Made by a program: the position numbers and the translations under genes. Positions 48,976 to 56,684 of a stretch of 64,000 bases of DNA are shown piece by piece. The stretch is taken from contig CACGJB010000001.1 in assembly GCA_902573295.1 (NCBI GenBank), positions 1 through 64,000 of the forward strand. The letters run 5' to 3'. Below the pieces are notes generated by a model that saw only the letters and a list, made by a program, of their open reading frames with translations, had not been told where the DNA came from and did not search any database. Position 1 is the stretch's first letter. Each line of letters starts with the position of its first letter. Origin of the DNA: an uncultured Pelagibacteraceae bacterium. GTDB taxonomy: Bacteria; Pseudomonadota; Alphaproteobacteria; Pelagibacterales; Pelagibacteraceae.

Positions 48976-50298
48976 TTATTTTTTTGCCATTATAGCATTT
49001 AAAAAAAATGCTAGTAATCCAGCAGGTATAAGTCCGGTTGTTAACAGTAGTTTTAAACTTATTCCAAAATCAGGAATATTTTTCACAAAGTCTGGTAACA
49101 ATGACATTCCAATTCCAAAAGACAAAGAAAGAGCTAAGATTAATAAATTCCTTTGATCCATTTCTGCCCTTGAAATCAATTTAATACCAGCAGCTACAAT
49201 CATACCAAACATAATGATTGCTGCTCCACCTATCACAGACTCTGGCATTGCAGCAATTATTCCACCTAATTTTGGAAATAATCCCATTAGAACCAAAACT
49301 ATTCCAGCTATAGTTCCAACGTGTCTACTTACAACTCCTGTAAAAGCAACTAGTCCAGCATTTTGTGAATAAGATGTATTTGGCATCGCATTAAATATTG
49401 CACCAAATGCAGTGCCAACACCATCTGCCATAATTCCACCTGATATTTCTTTATCCGTTGCTTCTCGTTTAGCACCACCCATTGTCGTAGCACTAATATC
49501 TCCAATTGTTTCAATTGTTGTAACAATTGACATAAACAACATTAGAATTATTGCACCAGGTACAAAATCAATTCCATATTGAAGTGGCATCGGAAATGCA
49601 AACCATGCTGCAGAAGCAATTTTACCATAGTTAACCATTCCTAGTGCTGCTGCAACTATGAAGCCAGCTACTATTCCAATTAAAATTGAAGCTGCAGAAG
49701 CCATCCCTTTACCTCTAAGATTAAAAAAGATAGCAACTATAAATACTGAAGCAGCAACTGTTAAGTGATTTGCATTTGCAAAGATTTCAGGTTTATTGTT
49801 CATTAACCATCCACCTCCACCAGCATACATAAAACCAACTTTAAGCAAACTAAATCCGATCATTAATACAACTATACCAGTGACTAATGGTGGAAATAGA
49901 TGCCTTATTGGTTTTAAAACTTTTCCAATAAAAATTTGAAAAATTCCTCCAATGAATGCGGCTGTAAATACTGCACCCAATCCTGCTGCTTTAAATGGTA
50001 GCATAATTGGTATAAACGCAAAACTTGTTCCTTGAACAATAGGAAGTCTTGCACCAATTTCTTTGTATCCAACAGTTTGGATGATTGTTGCAACTCCCGC
50101 TACAAACAAAGCCATTTGAATCAAAAATATTTTTTGTTCAGGCGTTTGACCAAAAACTCCAGCCACAATAATAGGAACAGTTATATTACCAGCAAACATT
50201 GCTAGTACATGCTGAATTCCTAAAGGTATGGATTTATTTAATGGAAGTTTCTTGTCTGGACTATTTGTAGAGCCCGCTTTTGTTTTTCTTGAAGCCAT
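48976..50298 (-). CDS. NCS2 family nucleobase permease (uracil/xanthine/urate type)
   Basis: Proton-coupled nucleobase importer. The 440-residue protein has about 12-14 hydrophobic helices and the NCS2 motifs IQHVLAMFAGNITVPIIVAGV (in two pieces, residues 28-48), VQGTSFAFIPIMLPF near 88, and the NTSYSQNAGLVAFTGVVSRHVGTIAG region near 306-331. The family contains uracil and xanthine/urate carriers. Proximity to purine catabolism genes suggests xanthine, guanine or urate, but uracil cannot be excluded from sequence. A hairpin over its start region is listed separately. Confidence 0.88.
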   Translation of the reverse strand: MASRKTKAGSTNSPDKKLPLNKSIPLGIQHVLAMFAGNITVPIIVAGVFGQTPEQKIFLIQMALFVAGVATIIQTVGYKEIGARLPIVQGTSFAFIPIMLPFKAAGLGAVFTAAFIGGIFQIFIGKVLKPIRHLFPPLVTGIVVLMIGFSLLKVGFMYAGGGGWLMNNKPEIFANANHLTVAASVFIVAIFFNLRGKGMASAASILIGIVAGFIVAAALGMVNYGKIASAAWFAFPMPLQYGIDFVPGAIILMLFMSIVTTIETIGDISATTMGGAKREATDKEISGGIMADGVGTAFGAIFNAMPNTSYSQNAGLVAFTGVVSRHVGTIAGIVLVLMGLFPKLGGIIAAMPESVIGGAAIIMFGMIVAAGIKLISRAEMDQRNLLILALSLSFGIGMSLLPDFVKNIPDFGISLKLLLTTGLIPAGLLAFFLNAIMAKK

Positions 50299-50332
50299 AT
50301 AACCTCCGTCGTTAACTTAATAGACGTTACAT
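50297..50332 (-). promoter_or_regulatory. Predicted hairpin over SD and start of the NCS2 permease mRNA
   Basis: On the minus-strand RNA, AUGUAAC (50332-50326) can pair with GUUAUAU (50303-50297), and GUC (50325-50323) with GAC (50310-50308), around a 12-nt loop. This gives 10 bp including one G-U pair. The Shine-Dalgarno core GGAG (50307-50304) is left as an unpaired asymmetric bulge, and the stem ends inside the ATG. It could control translation, but it can also be coincidental in AT-rich DNA. Eye-read pairing only. Confidence 0.4.
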
Positions 50333-50436
50333 TATTGGCTATGAATTAATATAAAAAAACTGATTAGTTTAGAACAACTTCTCTTTAGATAGTAAAAAAA
50401 ACCTATAATGAGCAAATTTATTTCCAGTTATAAACT

Positions 50437-50742
50437 TTAAAAACATCCGTTTGAAACGAAGCCTATAACTATATTATCTGAATTTATTTCAAACCTTCGT
50501 TCACATGGAACAAGGTATTTTTTACTATTATAAACTAGCTCAAAATTCCCTTTTGCATTTTTAAAGTCTTCATCTGGTTTTCCAAGCTCCATCTGAAGTT
50601 CGGTAGCTGATTTTCCAAGAAATTTACTTAATTTTTCATTTTCCTTTTCAACAATAGCATCTGTTTTATCTTTAACAGTTTGACATCCTGAAAAAAAAAT
50701 TAATATAATTATAAGACTTATTGCTGATTTTAATTTTGACAT
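50437..50742 (-). CDS. Small putative lipoprotein (101 aa)
   Basis: 101-residue protein with a signal peptide and lipobox FSGC (Cys20). The mature part is VKDKTDAIVEKENEKL, then LGKSATELQMELGKPDEDFKNA and NFELVYNSKKYLVPCERRFEI, ending GFVSNGCF. The LGKPDEDF turn and the two later cysteines (about Cys80 and Cys100) resemble small SmpA/OmlA-like outer-membrane lipoproteins, but identity is not firm. It stands alone, divergent from the deaminase-transporter operon; upstream region listed separately. Confidence 0.68.
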   Translation of the reverse strand: MSKLKSAISLIIILIFFSGCQTVKDKTDAIVEKENEKLSKFLGKSATELQMELGKPDEDFKNAKGNFELVYNSKKYLVPCERRFEINSDNIVIGFVSNGCF

Positions 50743-50779
50743 AAGTTCAAACTAACTTTTTTTGTTTTATAAATTATTA

Positions 50780-50824
50780 ACTTTTAAGTTGTATAAATAA
50801 TTTATTTCTTATTACTTTTAAGTT
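50780..50824. promoter_or_regulatory. Direct repeat pair ACTTTTAAGTT upstream of nucleoside transporter operon
   Basis: The 11-mer ACTTTTAAGTT occurs exactly at 50780-50790 and 50814-50824, 34 bp apart (about three helical turns). Each copy is nearly palindromic (ACTT/AAGT arms). The pair is in the 126-bp divergent spacer between the lipoprotein gene and the deaminase-ABC operon. It is a candidate operator; AT-rich composition raises the chance of coincidence. Confidence 0.38.
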
Positions 50825-50868
50825 TAATTATAGTAACAATTGTGTTCTTTATTTGATGGTTCAAGCAT

Positions 50869-51459
50869 ATGAATGAAAAAGCCCTAGAAAAGATACTGAA
50901 TATATTTTCGAAAGAAGTTTTACCCTTAACTGAAAAAGGTGTCGCTAAAGGTAGTAAAATATTTGGTGCTGCCATAATTAAAAAAGAAGATTTTTCAATT
51001 GTAGTTGCAGAAACAAACAATGAGATAGAAAATCCATTGTGGCATGGTGAAATGCATGCTCTTAAAAAATTTTATGAATTAGACACAAATATAAGACCAA
51101 AAGAAAAAGACTGTATTTTCTTAAGTTCACATGAACCCTGTAGCATGTGCTTGAGTGGAATTACCTTTTCTGGATTTGATAATTTTTATTATTTGTTTCC
51201 ATATGCTGCCACTAATGAGGAATTTAATATTCCACATGATTTAAATATACTCAAAGAAGTATTTAAAATTAATGATGGAGAATATAATAAAGAAAATTCC
51301 TATTGGAAAAGTCAAAATATAAATTTACTTATTGAAAGATTACCTCCTGCAAAAAAAGAAAAGATTCTAAATCAATTAGACGAAATTAAAAAAAAATATC
51401 AAACATTATCAAATCAATATCAGGAAAATAAAGATGGAAATTCTATACCATTAAATTAA
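50869..51459 (+). CDS. CDA-fold deaminase (guanine/cytidine deaminase superfamily)
   Basis: 196-residue zinc deaminase. The catalytic HGE motif is in NPLWHGEMHALKKF (near residue 60-73) and the zinc cysteine motif is SSHEPCSMCLSGITF (near 85-99), so the HxE...PCxxC set is intact. The N-terminal half is DUF-like (VLPLTEKGVAKGSKIFGAAII) and there is a long C-terminal extension. It is followed 3 nt later by the nucleoside ABC transporter gene, suggesting a nucleoside or purine base substrate. It is not the classical GuaD, which is present separately at 57593-58063. The paralogue substrate is unknown. Confidence 0.82.
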   Translation: MNEKALEKILNIFSKEVLPLTEKGVAKGSKIFGAAIIKKEDFSIVVAETNNEIENPLWHGEMHALKKFYELDTNIRPKEKDCIFLSSHEPCSMCLSGITFSGFDNFYYLFPYAATNEEFNIPHDLNILKEVFKINDGEYNKENSYWKSQNINLLIERLPPAKKEKILNQLDEIKKKYQTLSNQYQENKDGNSIPLN

Positions 51460-51462
51460 TCA

Positions 51463-52959
51463 ATGAATACAAATCTTAAAATTTCAAATGTAACCAAAAT
51501 ATATCCAGGATGTATTGCAAACGATAATGTTTCACTCGAATTTAATAGTGGTAAAATTTATGCTCTGCTTGGAGAAAATGGTGCTGGTAAATCTACCCTG
51601 GTTAAAATTCTTTCTGGAGTCATCATTCCTGATGAAGGTTCAATTTATTTAAATAAAAATAATCTTAAACTTAATTCGCCATTAGATGCTAAAAAAAATG
51701 ATATTGGAATGGTTTTTCAGCATTTTAACCTTTTCGAAACTTTGTCTGTATTTGAAAACTTAATAATAGACTCAGATGAACAAAGAGAAAGTTTAAGAGA
51801 AAAAATTGAAGAAATTATGAGAAAATACAATTTTTCAATTGATCTTGATATTCCTGTTTTAAATCTTTCAGCAGGTCAAAAACAGAAAGTGGAAATAATT
51901 AGATGTTTAATAAGGAATCCAAAAGTTTTAATTATGGATGAACCAACATCTGTATTAACAGAGCAAGAAACAAGTGAATTATTCTTATCTTTGAAAAAAT
52001 TTTCAGAAGAGGGAATTTTAATTATTTATATAACTCATAAACTAAAGGAAGTTATGCAGCTTTGTGATGAAGTTGCTGTAATGAGAAGAGGAAAGCTAGT
52101 TTCTGTAAGCCAAATTAAGAATGAAAATTTAGAATCACTTGCTACAAAAATGGTAGGTCAAAACTTAAAAACAATTAAGAAAAAAAAAGCAAGCACATCA
52201 TCAGATCAATTAATAAATATTACAAATCTTAATTTTATAAGTGAGGATCCTTTTGAAACAAATTTGAGCGATATTAATTTTTCTGTTAATCGTGGTGAAT
52301 GTTTAGGAATTGCTGGTATATCAGGAAATGGCCAGAGTGAATTATTCCAAGTATTGAGTGGTGAAATTTTATCAGACAAGAATTCAATAGAATTTAATAA
52401 AAATTATATTGGAGATTTAAATCCTCAAGAGAGAAGAGAGTATATGGTGGCTTTTTCTCCAGAGGATAGGCTTGAACAAGCAGCGGTTCCTCAAATGAAA
52501 ATTTTTGAAAATGTAGCTCTAAACAATTTTAAATCCTCAAATTTTTTTAATAATGGTTTAATAAATGAAAAAAAAATTAGGGAACATTCCAAAAAAATAA
52601 TTTCGGACTTTAATGTTAATACAGATAACATAGATTTGAAAAGTCAATTTTTATCTGGTGGTAATCTGCAAAAATTAATTATGGGAAGAGAATTAATCAC
52701 ATCTCCAGATTTATTAATTTGTTTTAATCCAACTTGGGGACTGGATGTTGGGGCTATAAATTATATTCATGAAACATTGGTCAATATCAACGAACAAAAT
52801 AAATCAATAATACTAATTTCTACTGATACTGATGAGTTGTTAAAATTAAGTGATAAAATTTCAGTAATACATAAAGGAAAATTATCAAAAATTATGAATT
52901 CTGACGAGGTTACATCTGAGAAACTTGGAATACTGATGGGTGGAGGAGAAATTGATTAA
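51463..52959 (+). CDS. Nucleoside-type ABC transporter, ATPase with two nucleotide-binding domains
   Basis: Energises the BMP-type importer. The 498-residue protein has two ATPase halves. The first is canonical: GENGAGKST (residues about 37-45), LSAGQKQKVEI, VLIMDEPTSVL and ITHKLKEV. The second is degenerate: GISGNGQSELFQ without the Walker A lysine, LSGGNLQKLIMGREL, and LLICFNPTWGLD with Asn-Pro-Thr in place of Asp-Glu, as in the YufO/RbsA/XylG class. One active and one inactive half is the family norm. Genes downstream encode the two permeases and binding protein. Confidence 0.92.
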   Translation: MNTNLKISNVTKIYPGCIANDNVSLEFNSGKIYALLGENGAGKSTLVKILSGVIIPDEGSIYLNKNNLKLNSPLDAKKNDIGMVFQHFNLFETLSVFENLIIDSDEQRESLREKIEEIMRKYNFSIDLDIPVLNLSAGQKQKVEIIRCLIRNPKVLIMDEPTSVLTEQETSELFLSLKKFSEEGILIIYITHKLKEVMQLCDEVAVMRRGKLVSVSQIKNENLESLATKMVGQNLKTIKKKKASTSSDQLINITNLNFISEDPFETNLSDINFSVNRGECLGIAGISGNGQSELFQVLSGEILSDKNSIEFNKNYIGDLNPQERREYMVAFSPEDRLEQAAVPQMKIFENVALNNFKSSNFFNNGLINEKKIREHSKKIISDFNVNTDNIDLKSQFLSGGNLQKLIMGRELITSPDLLICFNPTWGLDVGAINYIHETLVNINEQNKSIILISTDTDELLKLSDKISVIHKGKLSKIMNSDEVTSEKLGILMGGGEID

Positions 52960-54016
52960 AATTACAAAAAGAGACCAGCCTTCAAAAGCTATATTTTTCC
53001 TAACACCTGTTTTAGCAATTTTTCTAACCTTAGTAGCAGGAGGTTTAATTTTTTATGTTTTAGGTTTTAAACCTTTTGAAGCTCTAAAGTTTTTTTTCAT
53101 AGTTCCAATAGCAGATATGTATGGGTTCAGTGAATTACTCTTAAAAGCCACCCCACTTTGTTTAATAGCAATTGGTTTATCTTTTTGTTTTAAAAGTAAT
53201 AATTGGAATATTGGAGCTGAAGGTCAATTAACATTTGGAGCTATAGTTTCAGGGGGTGTTGCATTATTATTTTATGAACAAGAAGGGTTTTATATTCTTC
53301 CAATAGTTATTTTGGCTGGAGCAATAGGTGGAATGCTATATGCATCCATACCTGCAATTTTAAAAACTTACTTTAATACGAATGAAATTTTAGTAAGTCT
53401 TATGCTTGTATATGTCTCAAAATTAATTTTGGATTATCTTGTTGTTGGTCCTTGGAGTAATCCAGAAGGATTTAATTTTCCTGAAACTAGACAATTCAGT
53501 GACTCTGCAAGACTTCCGTTGTTATTTGAAGGACTAAGAATTCACGCAGGAATATTTTTAGCTTTAGCTGCAGTAGTTATGAGTTGGTTTGTTTTTTATA
53601 AAACATATTTGGGGTTCCAAATGAAAGTTTCAGGTTTTAGTTTAAAGACAGCAAAATATGCCGGGTACAAAGGTAAAAAAATGATCATCCTAGTTTTTTT
53701 AATAAGTGGTGCTTGCGCAGGTTTAGCAGGAGTTGGTGAAATAACTGGACCTATCGGACAACTTCATAGAGAAGTATCTCCAGATTATGGTTTTACTGCA
53801 ATAATTGTAGCGTTTTTGGGTCGTTTACATCCTGTTGGAATAATTTTTGCATCTCTGGTTGTTGCAATTACTTATCTGGGTGCAGAAACAGCACAAATAT
53901 TTATGCAAATTCCAAAATATACCGGTCAGGTTTTTCAAGGAATGATTTTATTTTTTCTTCTTGCTTCTGACTATTTACTCTTTTTCAAATTTAAATTTAT
54001 AGGTTCAAAAAAATGA
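52940..54016 (+). CDS. Nucleoside-type ABC transporter permease 1
   Basis: 358-residue inner-membrane subunit of the BMP-dependent (YufP-like) importer, with about ten hydrophobic helices. The CIAIGLSFCFKSNNWNIGAEGQLTFGAI region (in two pieces, residues about 75-103) and GCAGLAGVGEITGPIGQL are typical of the BPD_transp_2 family. GTG at 52940 gives a 20-nt overlap with the ATPase gene. A TTG at 52952 would follow GGAGG at 52942-52946 by 5 nt and is a possible alternative. The stop overlaps the second permease (ATGA). Confidence 0.9.
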   Translation: MEEKLIKITKRDQPSKAIFFLTPVLAIFLTLVAGGLIFYVLGFKPFEALKFFFIVPIADMYGFSELLLKATPLCLIAIGLSFCFKSNNWNIGAEGQLTFGAIVSGGVALLFYEQEGFYILPIVILAGAIGGMLYASIPAILKTYFNTNEILVSLMLVYVSKLILDYLVVGPWSNPEGFNFPETRQFSDSARLPLLFEGLRIHAGIFLALAAVVMSWFVFYKTYLGFQMKVSGFSLKTAKYAGYKGKKMIILVFLISGACAGLAGVGEITGPIGQLHREVSPDYGFTAIIVAFLGRLHPVGIIFASLVVAITYLGAETAQIFMQIPKYTGQVFQGMILFFLLASDYLLFFKFKFIGSKK

Positions 54017-54945
54017 TCATCGATATAAATTTTATTGGACTGATAATTGCATCCATAATGGCCTCTGCAGTACCTTTGATTTTGGCTTCTTGTGGTGAAC
54101 TTATTACAGAAAGATCTGGTGTTCTAAACCTTGGTGTTGAGGGAATGATGATTATTGGTGCTATTTCTGGTTTCGCATTAATGACCGTTACAGGAAGTTT
54201 GATCATTGCAGTTCTTGGTGCAATGATAGCCGGAGTTTTAATTTCAACAATCTTTGCATTTCTAACCCAAACATTAATTACAAATCATGTTGCTACTGGT
54301 TTAGCGCTTACCATATTTGGAATTGGTATTTCTGCTATGATAGGAAAAAATTTCGTAGGTATTCCTGGAAAAGAGTTTCCAGTTTTATTTGAAGGTTTAA
54401 AAGACACAATACCACTTTTGAGCCCAATATTATTTGGACACTCAATTGTTTTTTATTTTGCTTTTGCGCTACCATTCATAACTAGCTACTTTTTAAAAAA
54501 AACAAAAATTGGATTAATTGTGAGAGCTGTAGGAGACTCACCTGAGTCTGCGTCTAATCAAGGAATAAATGTAAAATTTGTTCGTTACGCTTGTATACTT
54601 TATGGAGGAGCTATGTGTGGACTTGCTGGTGCATATTTATCAATGATATATACTCCGCAATGGATTGAAAACATGACAGGTGGTAGGGGATGGATTGCTC
54701 TTGCTCTAGTAGTATTTTCAACTTGGAACCCAATTAAAATTTTAATTGGTGCTATGATTTTTGGTGGATTGACTATTATTCAATTTCATATGCAGGCAAT
54801 TGGAGTAAGAATTCCCGTACAATTCTTAACAGCTCTACCCTATATTGTTACTATAATAGTATTAGTTGTAATTTCTCGTGATAGTAGAAAAATAAGGCTA
54901 AGTACACCCAGTTCTTTGGGGAAATCTTTTCATAAAGACAATTAA
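54013..54945 (+). CDS. Nucleoside-type ABC transporter permease 2
   Basis: 310-residue membrane protein, YufQ-like, with about eight to ten helices. The AVPLILASCGELITERSGVLNLGVEGMM region (in two pieces, near residues 19-46) is the family hallmark, and RAVGDSPESASNQGINVKFVRY and WNPIKILIGAMIFGGL follow. It forms the second channel half with the upstream permease. The ATG overlaps the previous stop by 4 nt. Confidence 0.9.
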   Translation: MIIDINFIGLIIASIMASAVPLILASCGELITERSGVLNLGVEGMMIIGAISGFALMTVTGSLIIAVLGAMIAGVLISTIFAFLTQTLITNHVATGLALTIFGIGISAMIGKNFVGIPGKEFPVLFEGLKDTIPLLSPILFGHSIVFYFAFALPFITSYFLKKTKIGLIVRAVGDSPESASNQGINVKFVRYACILYGGAMCGLAGAYLSMIYTPQWIENMTGGRGWIALALVVFSTWNPIKILIGAMIFGGLTIIQFHMQAIGVRIPVQFLTALPYIVTIIVLVVISRDSRKIRLSTPSSLGKSFHKDN

Positions 54946-54947
54946 TT

Positions 54948-54996
54948 AAAAAATAATTATTTTTTTTTAGACAAATTAATTTAGATTTAGTTTTAT
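54948..54996 (+). promoter_or_regulatory. AT palindrome and possible own promoter before the BMP gene
   Basis: The 18-bp palindrome A6TAATTAT6 at 54948-54965 runs into further T, resembling a weak intrinsic terminator or processing hairpin just after the permease stop. It is followed by TAGACA (54968-54973), a 17-nt spacer and TTTTAT (54991-54996), a possible sigma-70 site. This layout could let the binding protein gene be transcribed more than the membrane genes. AGGGGA precedes the BMP ATG. Confidence 0.35.
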
Positions 54997-55023
54997 TAAA
55001 AAATCAAAAGGGGAAATAAATTT

Positions 55024-56094
55024 ATGCTTAAAATATTTATTCGTTCTTTCGTCTCTTCTTTAGTTTTATTATTTACATTAACTGTAGCTGCTGTATCAAA
55101 AGATGTTAAAGCAGCATTCGTTTATATTGGTCCAACTGGTGACCATGGATGGACATATCAGCATGATGTAGGTAGAAAAGCTGTAGAAGCTGCCGGATTT
55201 AAAACAACTTACGTAGAAGGTGTTCCAGAAAGTGCTGATGCTGAAAGAGTTCTTAGACAATTGGCAAATTCTGGTCATGATGTAATCTTTACAACTAGTT
55301 TTGGATATATGAATCCAACAAACAAAGTTGCAAAAGAGTTTCCAAACGTAAAATTTGAACATGCAACTGGATACAAAAGAGAACATCCAAATGTTGCAAC
55401 ATACGCTGCTAGATTCTACGAAGGTAGAGCTATCTTGGGAACAATAGCTGGATCAATGACAAAATCTAATGTTATTGGTTACGTAGCATCTTTTCCAATT
55501 CCAGAAGTGATAAGAGGAATTAATTCATTTACTTTAGCTGCTCAAAAAGTAAATCCAAATATCAAAACAAAGATTGTTTGGGCCTTTACTTGGTATGATC
55601 CAGGTAAAGAAGCAGAGGCTGCTAAAGCTTTAATTGATCAAGGTGCTGATGTTATAGCACAGCATACAGATAGTACTGCGATTGTTCAGATTGCAGAGAA
55701 AGCTGGAGTTTACGCTTTTGGTCAAGCCAGTGATATGGATAAATTTGCTCCTAAAGCTGTATTAACTTCAGTTGAAAATAACTGGGGACCTTACTATGTG
55801 GAAAGAGTTAAAGCTGTGGCCAATGGTACATGGAGCCAAAAAGATACATGGCATGGTATCGGTGATGGTATGGTAGTGATATCTGATCTTGACTCAGCAA
55901 TTCCTTCTAACTTAAAGAAAAAAGTTAAAAAACTTCAGTCAGATTTAGCGTCTGGAAAAGTTCATGCTTTTACGGGTCCTATTTACGACCAAAAAGGTAA
56001 CTTGATGGTTGCTGAAGGCAAAACTGCAGATGATGGAATGCTTGCAGGTATGATGACTTATGTCAAAGGTGTTGAAGGAGATATACCTAAGTAA
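55024..56094 (+). CDS. BMP-family ABC substrate-binding protein (PnrA-like)
   Basis: Periplasmic binding protein of the nucleoside importer. The 356-residue protein has a signal peptide (residues about 1-28). Its KAAFVYIGPTGDHGWTYQHDVGRKAVE region (in two pieces), FKTTYVEGVPESADAERVLRQL, and GRAILGTIAGSM are BMP/PnrA hallmarks. No lipobox Cys is visible, consistent with a soluble Gram-negative form. PnrA members bind purine nucleosides; the bound ligand here is inferred from purine neighbours. A palindrome precedes the gene and a strong terminator follows. Confidence 0.92.
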   Translation: MLKIFIRSFVSSLVLLFTLTVAAVSKDVKAAFVYIGPTGDHGWTYQHDVGRKAVEAAGFKTTYVEGVPESADAERVLRQLANSGHDVIFTTSFGYMNPTNKVAKEFPNVKFEHATGYKREHPNVATYAARFYEGRAILGTIAGSMTKSNVIGYVASFPIPEVIRGINSFTLAAQKVNPNIKTKIVWAFTWYDPGKEAEAAKALIDQGADVIAQHTDSTAIVQIAEKAGVYAFGQASDMDKFAPKAVLTSVENNWGPYYVERVKAVANGTWSQKDTWHGIGDGMVVISDLDSAIPSNLKKKVKKLQSDLASGKVHAFTGPIYDQKGNLMVAEGKTADDGMLAGMMTYVKGVEGDIPK

Positions 56095-56116
56095 GTTTTA
56101 AACTTATAGAAATTTA

Positions 56117-56143
56117 AAAGGCCGGTTTTTTAACTGGCCTTTT
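56117..56143 (+). terminator. Rho-independent terminator, bidirectional, after BMP gene
   Basis: Stem AAAGGCCGGTT (56117-56127) / AACTGGCCTTT (56132-56142) with a TTTT loop and one G-U pair, followed by T-run. It lies 22 nt after the BMP stop and 2 nt before the end of the convergent phosphoribosyltransferase gene, so it may serve both. A perfect 15-bp palindrome TAAGTTT-T-AAACTTA (56092-56106) overlaps the stop codon just upstream. Confidence 0.88.
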
Positions 56144-56668
56144 TTATATTTGGTGTTTTTTTTTTATTTCTTCGATCCTTAATTCTTCATAAATTTCGAA
56201 GGGTTGGACTATCCAAGGATTATCAGGAAGTCTGTTTGCACAGAAGTCTGGCTCAAAAGTTGACTTCTTTTTTTTAAACAATGTTGCTGTTTTAATATCT
56301 TCTATTTTATCCTTAATGGGTTCGTATTTTTTTAACCAGTCTATACTTTTGTTAAAAGTTATTCCTGTGTCAGATAAATCATCACATAAAAGTATTTTTC
56401 CACCCATATTAGGTGCTATAGAACTCATTTCTCTTGAAAACACAATGTCACCCTGCTCATCCTCTACTCCCTTACCGCTGTAAGACTCAACTGCAAGATA
56501 CGCACATTTTAATTTAAAAATTCTACTTAGAACATCTATCATCGGCGCTGCTCCACGCATGATGCCAACTAGTATTGTTGGTTCATATCCACTCTCATCA
56601 ATTTGGATTGCCAGTTTCTCAACAGTTTTGTTATATTCGTCCCAGCTAACAATCATTTTTTCAGACAT
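56144..56668 (-). CDS. Purine phosphoribosyltransferase (xanthine/guanine type)
   Basis: Type I PRTase expected to salvage xanthine, guanine or hypoxanthine with PRPP. The 174-residue protein has the PRPP motif KILLCDDLSDTGITFNKSI (near residues 93-111), the EPTILVGIMRGAAPMIDVLSR segment (near 25-45) and ESYSGKG near the flexible loop. The C-terminal PDNPWIVQPFEIYEELR is XGPRT-like. It is convergent with the BMP gene and precedes puuD in the opposite direction relative to flow (puuD is upstream on minus strand). Base specificity not determined. Confidence 0.85.
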   Translation of the reverse strand: MSEKMIVSWDEYNKTVEKLAIQIDESGYEPTILVGIMRGAAPMIDVLSRIFKLKCAYLAVESYSGKGVEDEQGDIVFSREMSSIAPNMGGKILLCDDLSDTGITFNKSIDWLKKYEPIKDKIEDIKTATLFKKKKSTFEPDFCANRLPDNPWIVQPFEIYEELRIEEIKKKHQI

Positions 56669-56684
56669 ACTTTTTTATATCTAG

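Noticed and set aside
50299-50436. Purine (guanine) riboswitch upstream of the NCS2 permease
   Set aside because: No conserved purine-aptamer three-way junction core recognised; only the SD-bulge hairpin is supported.
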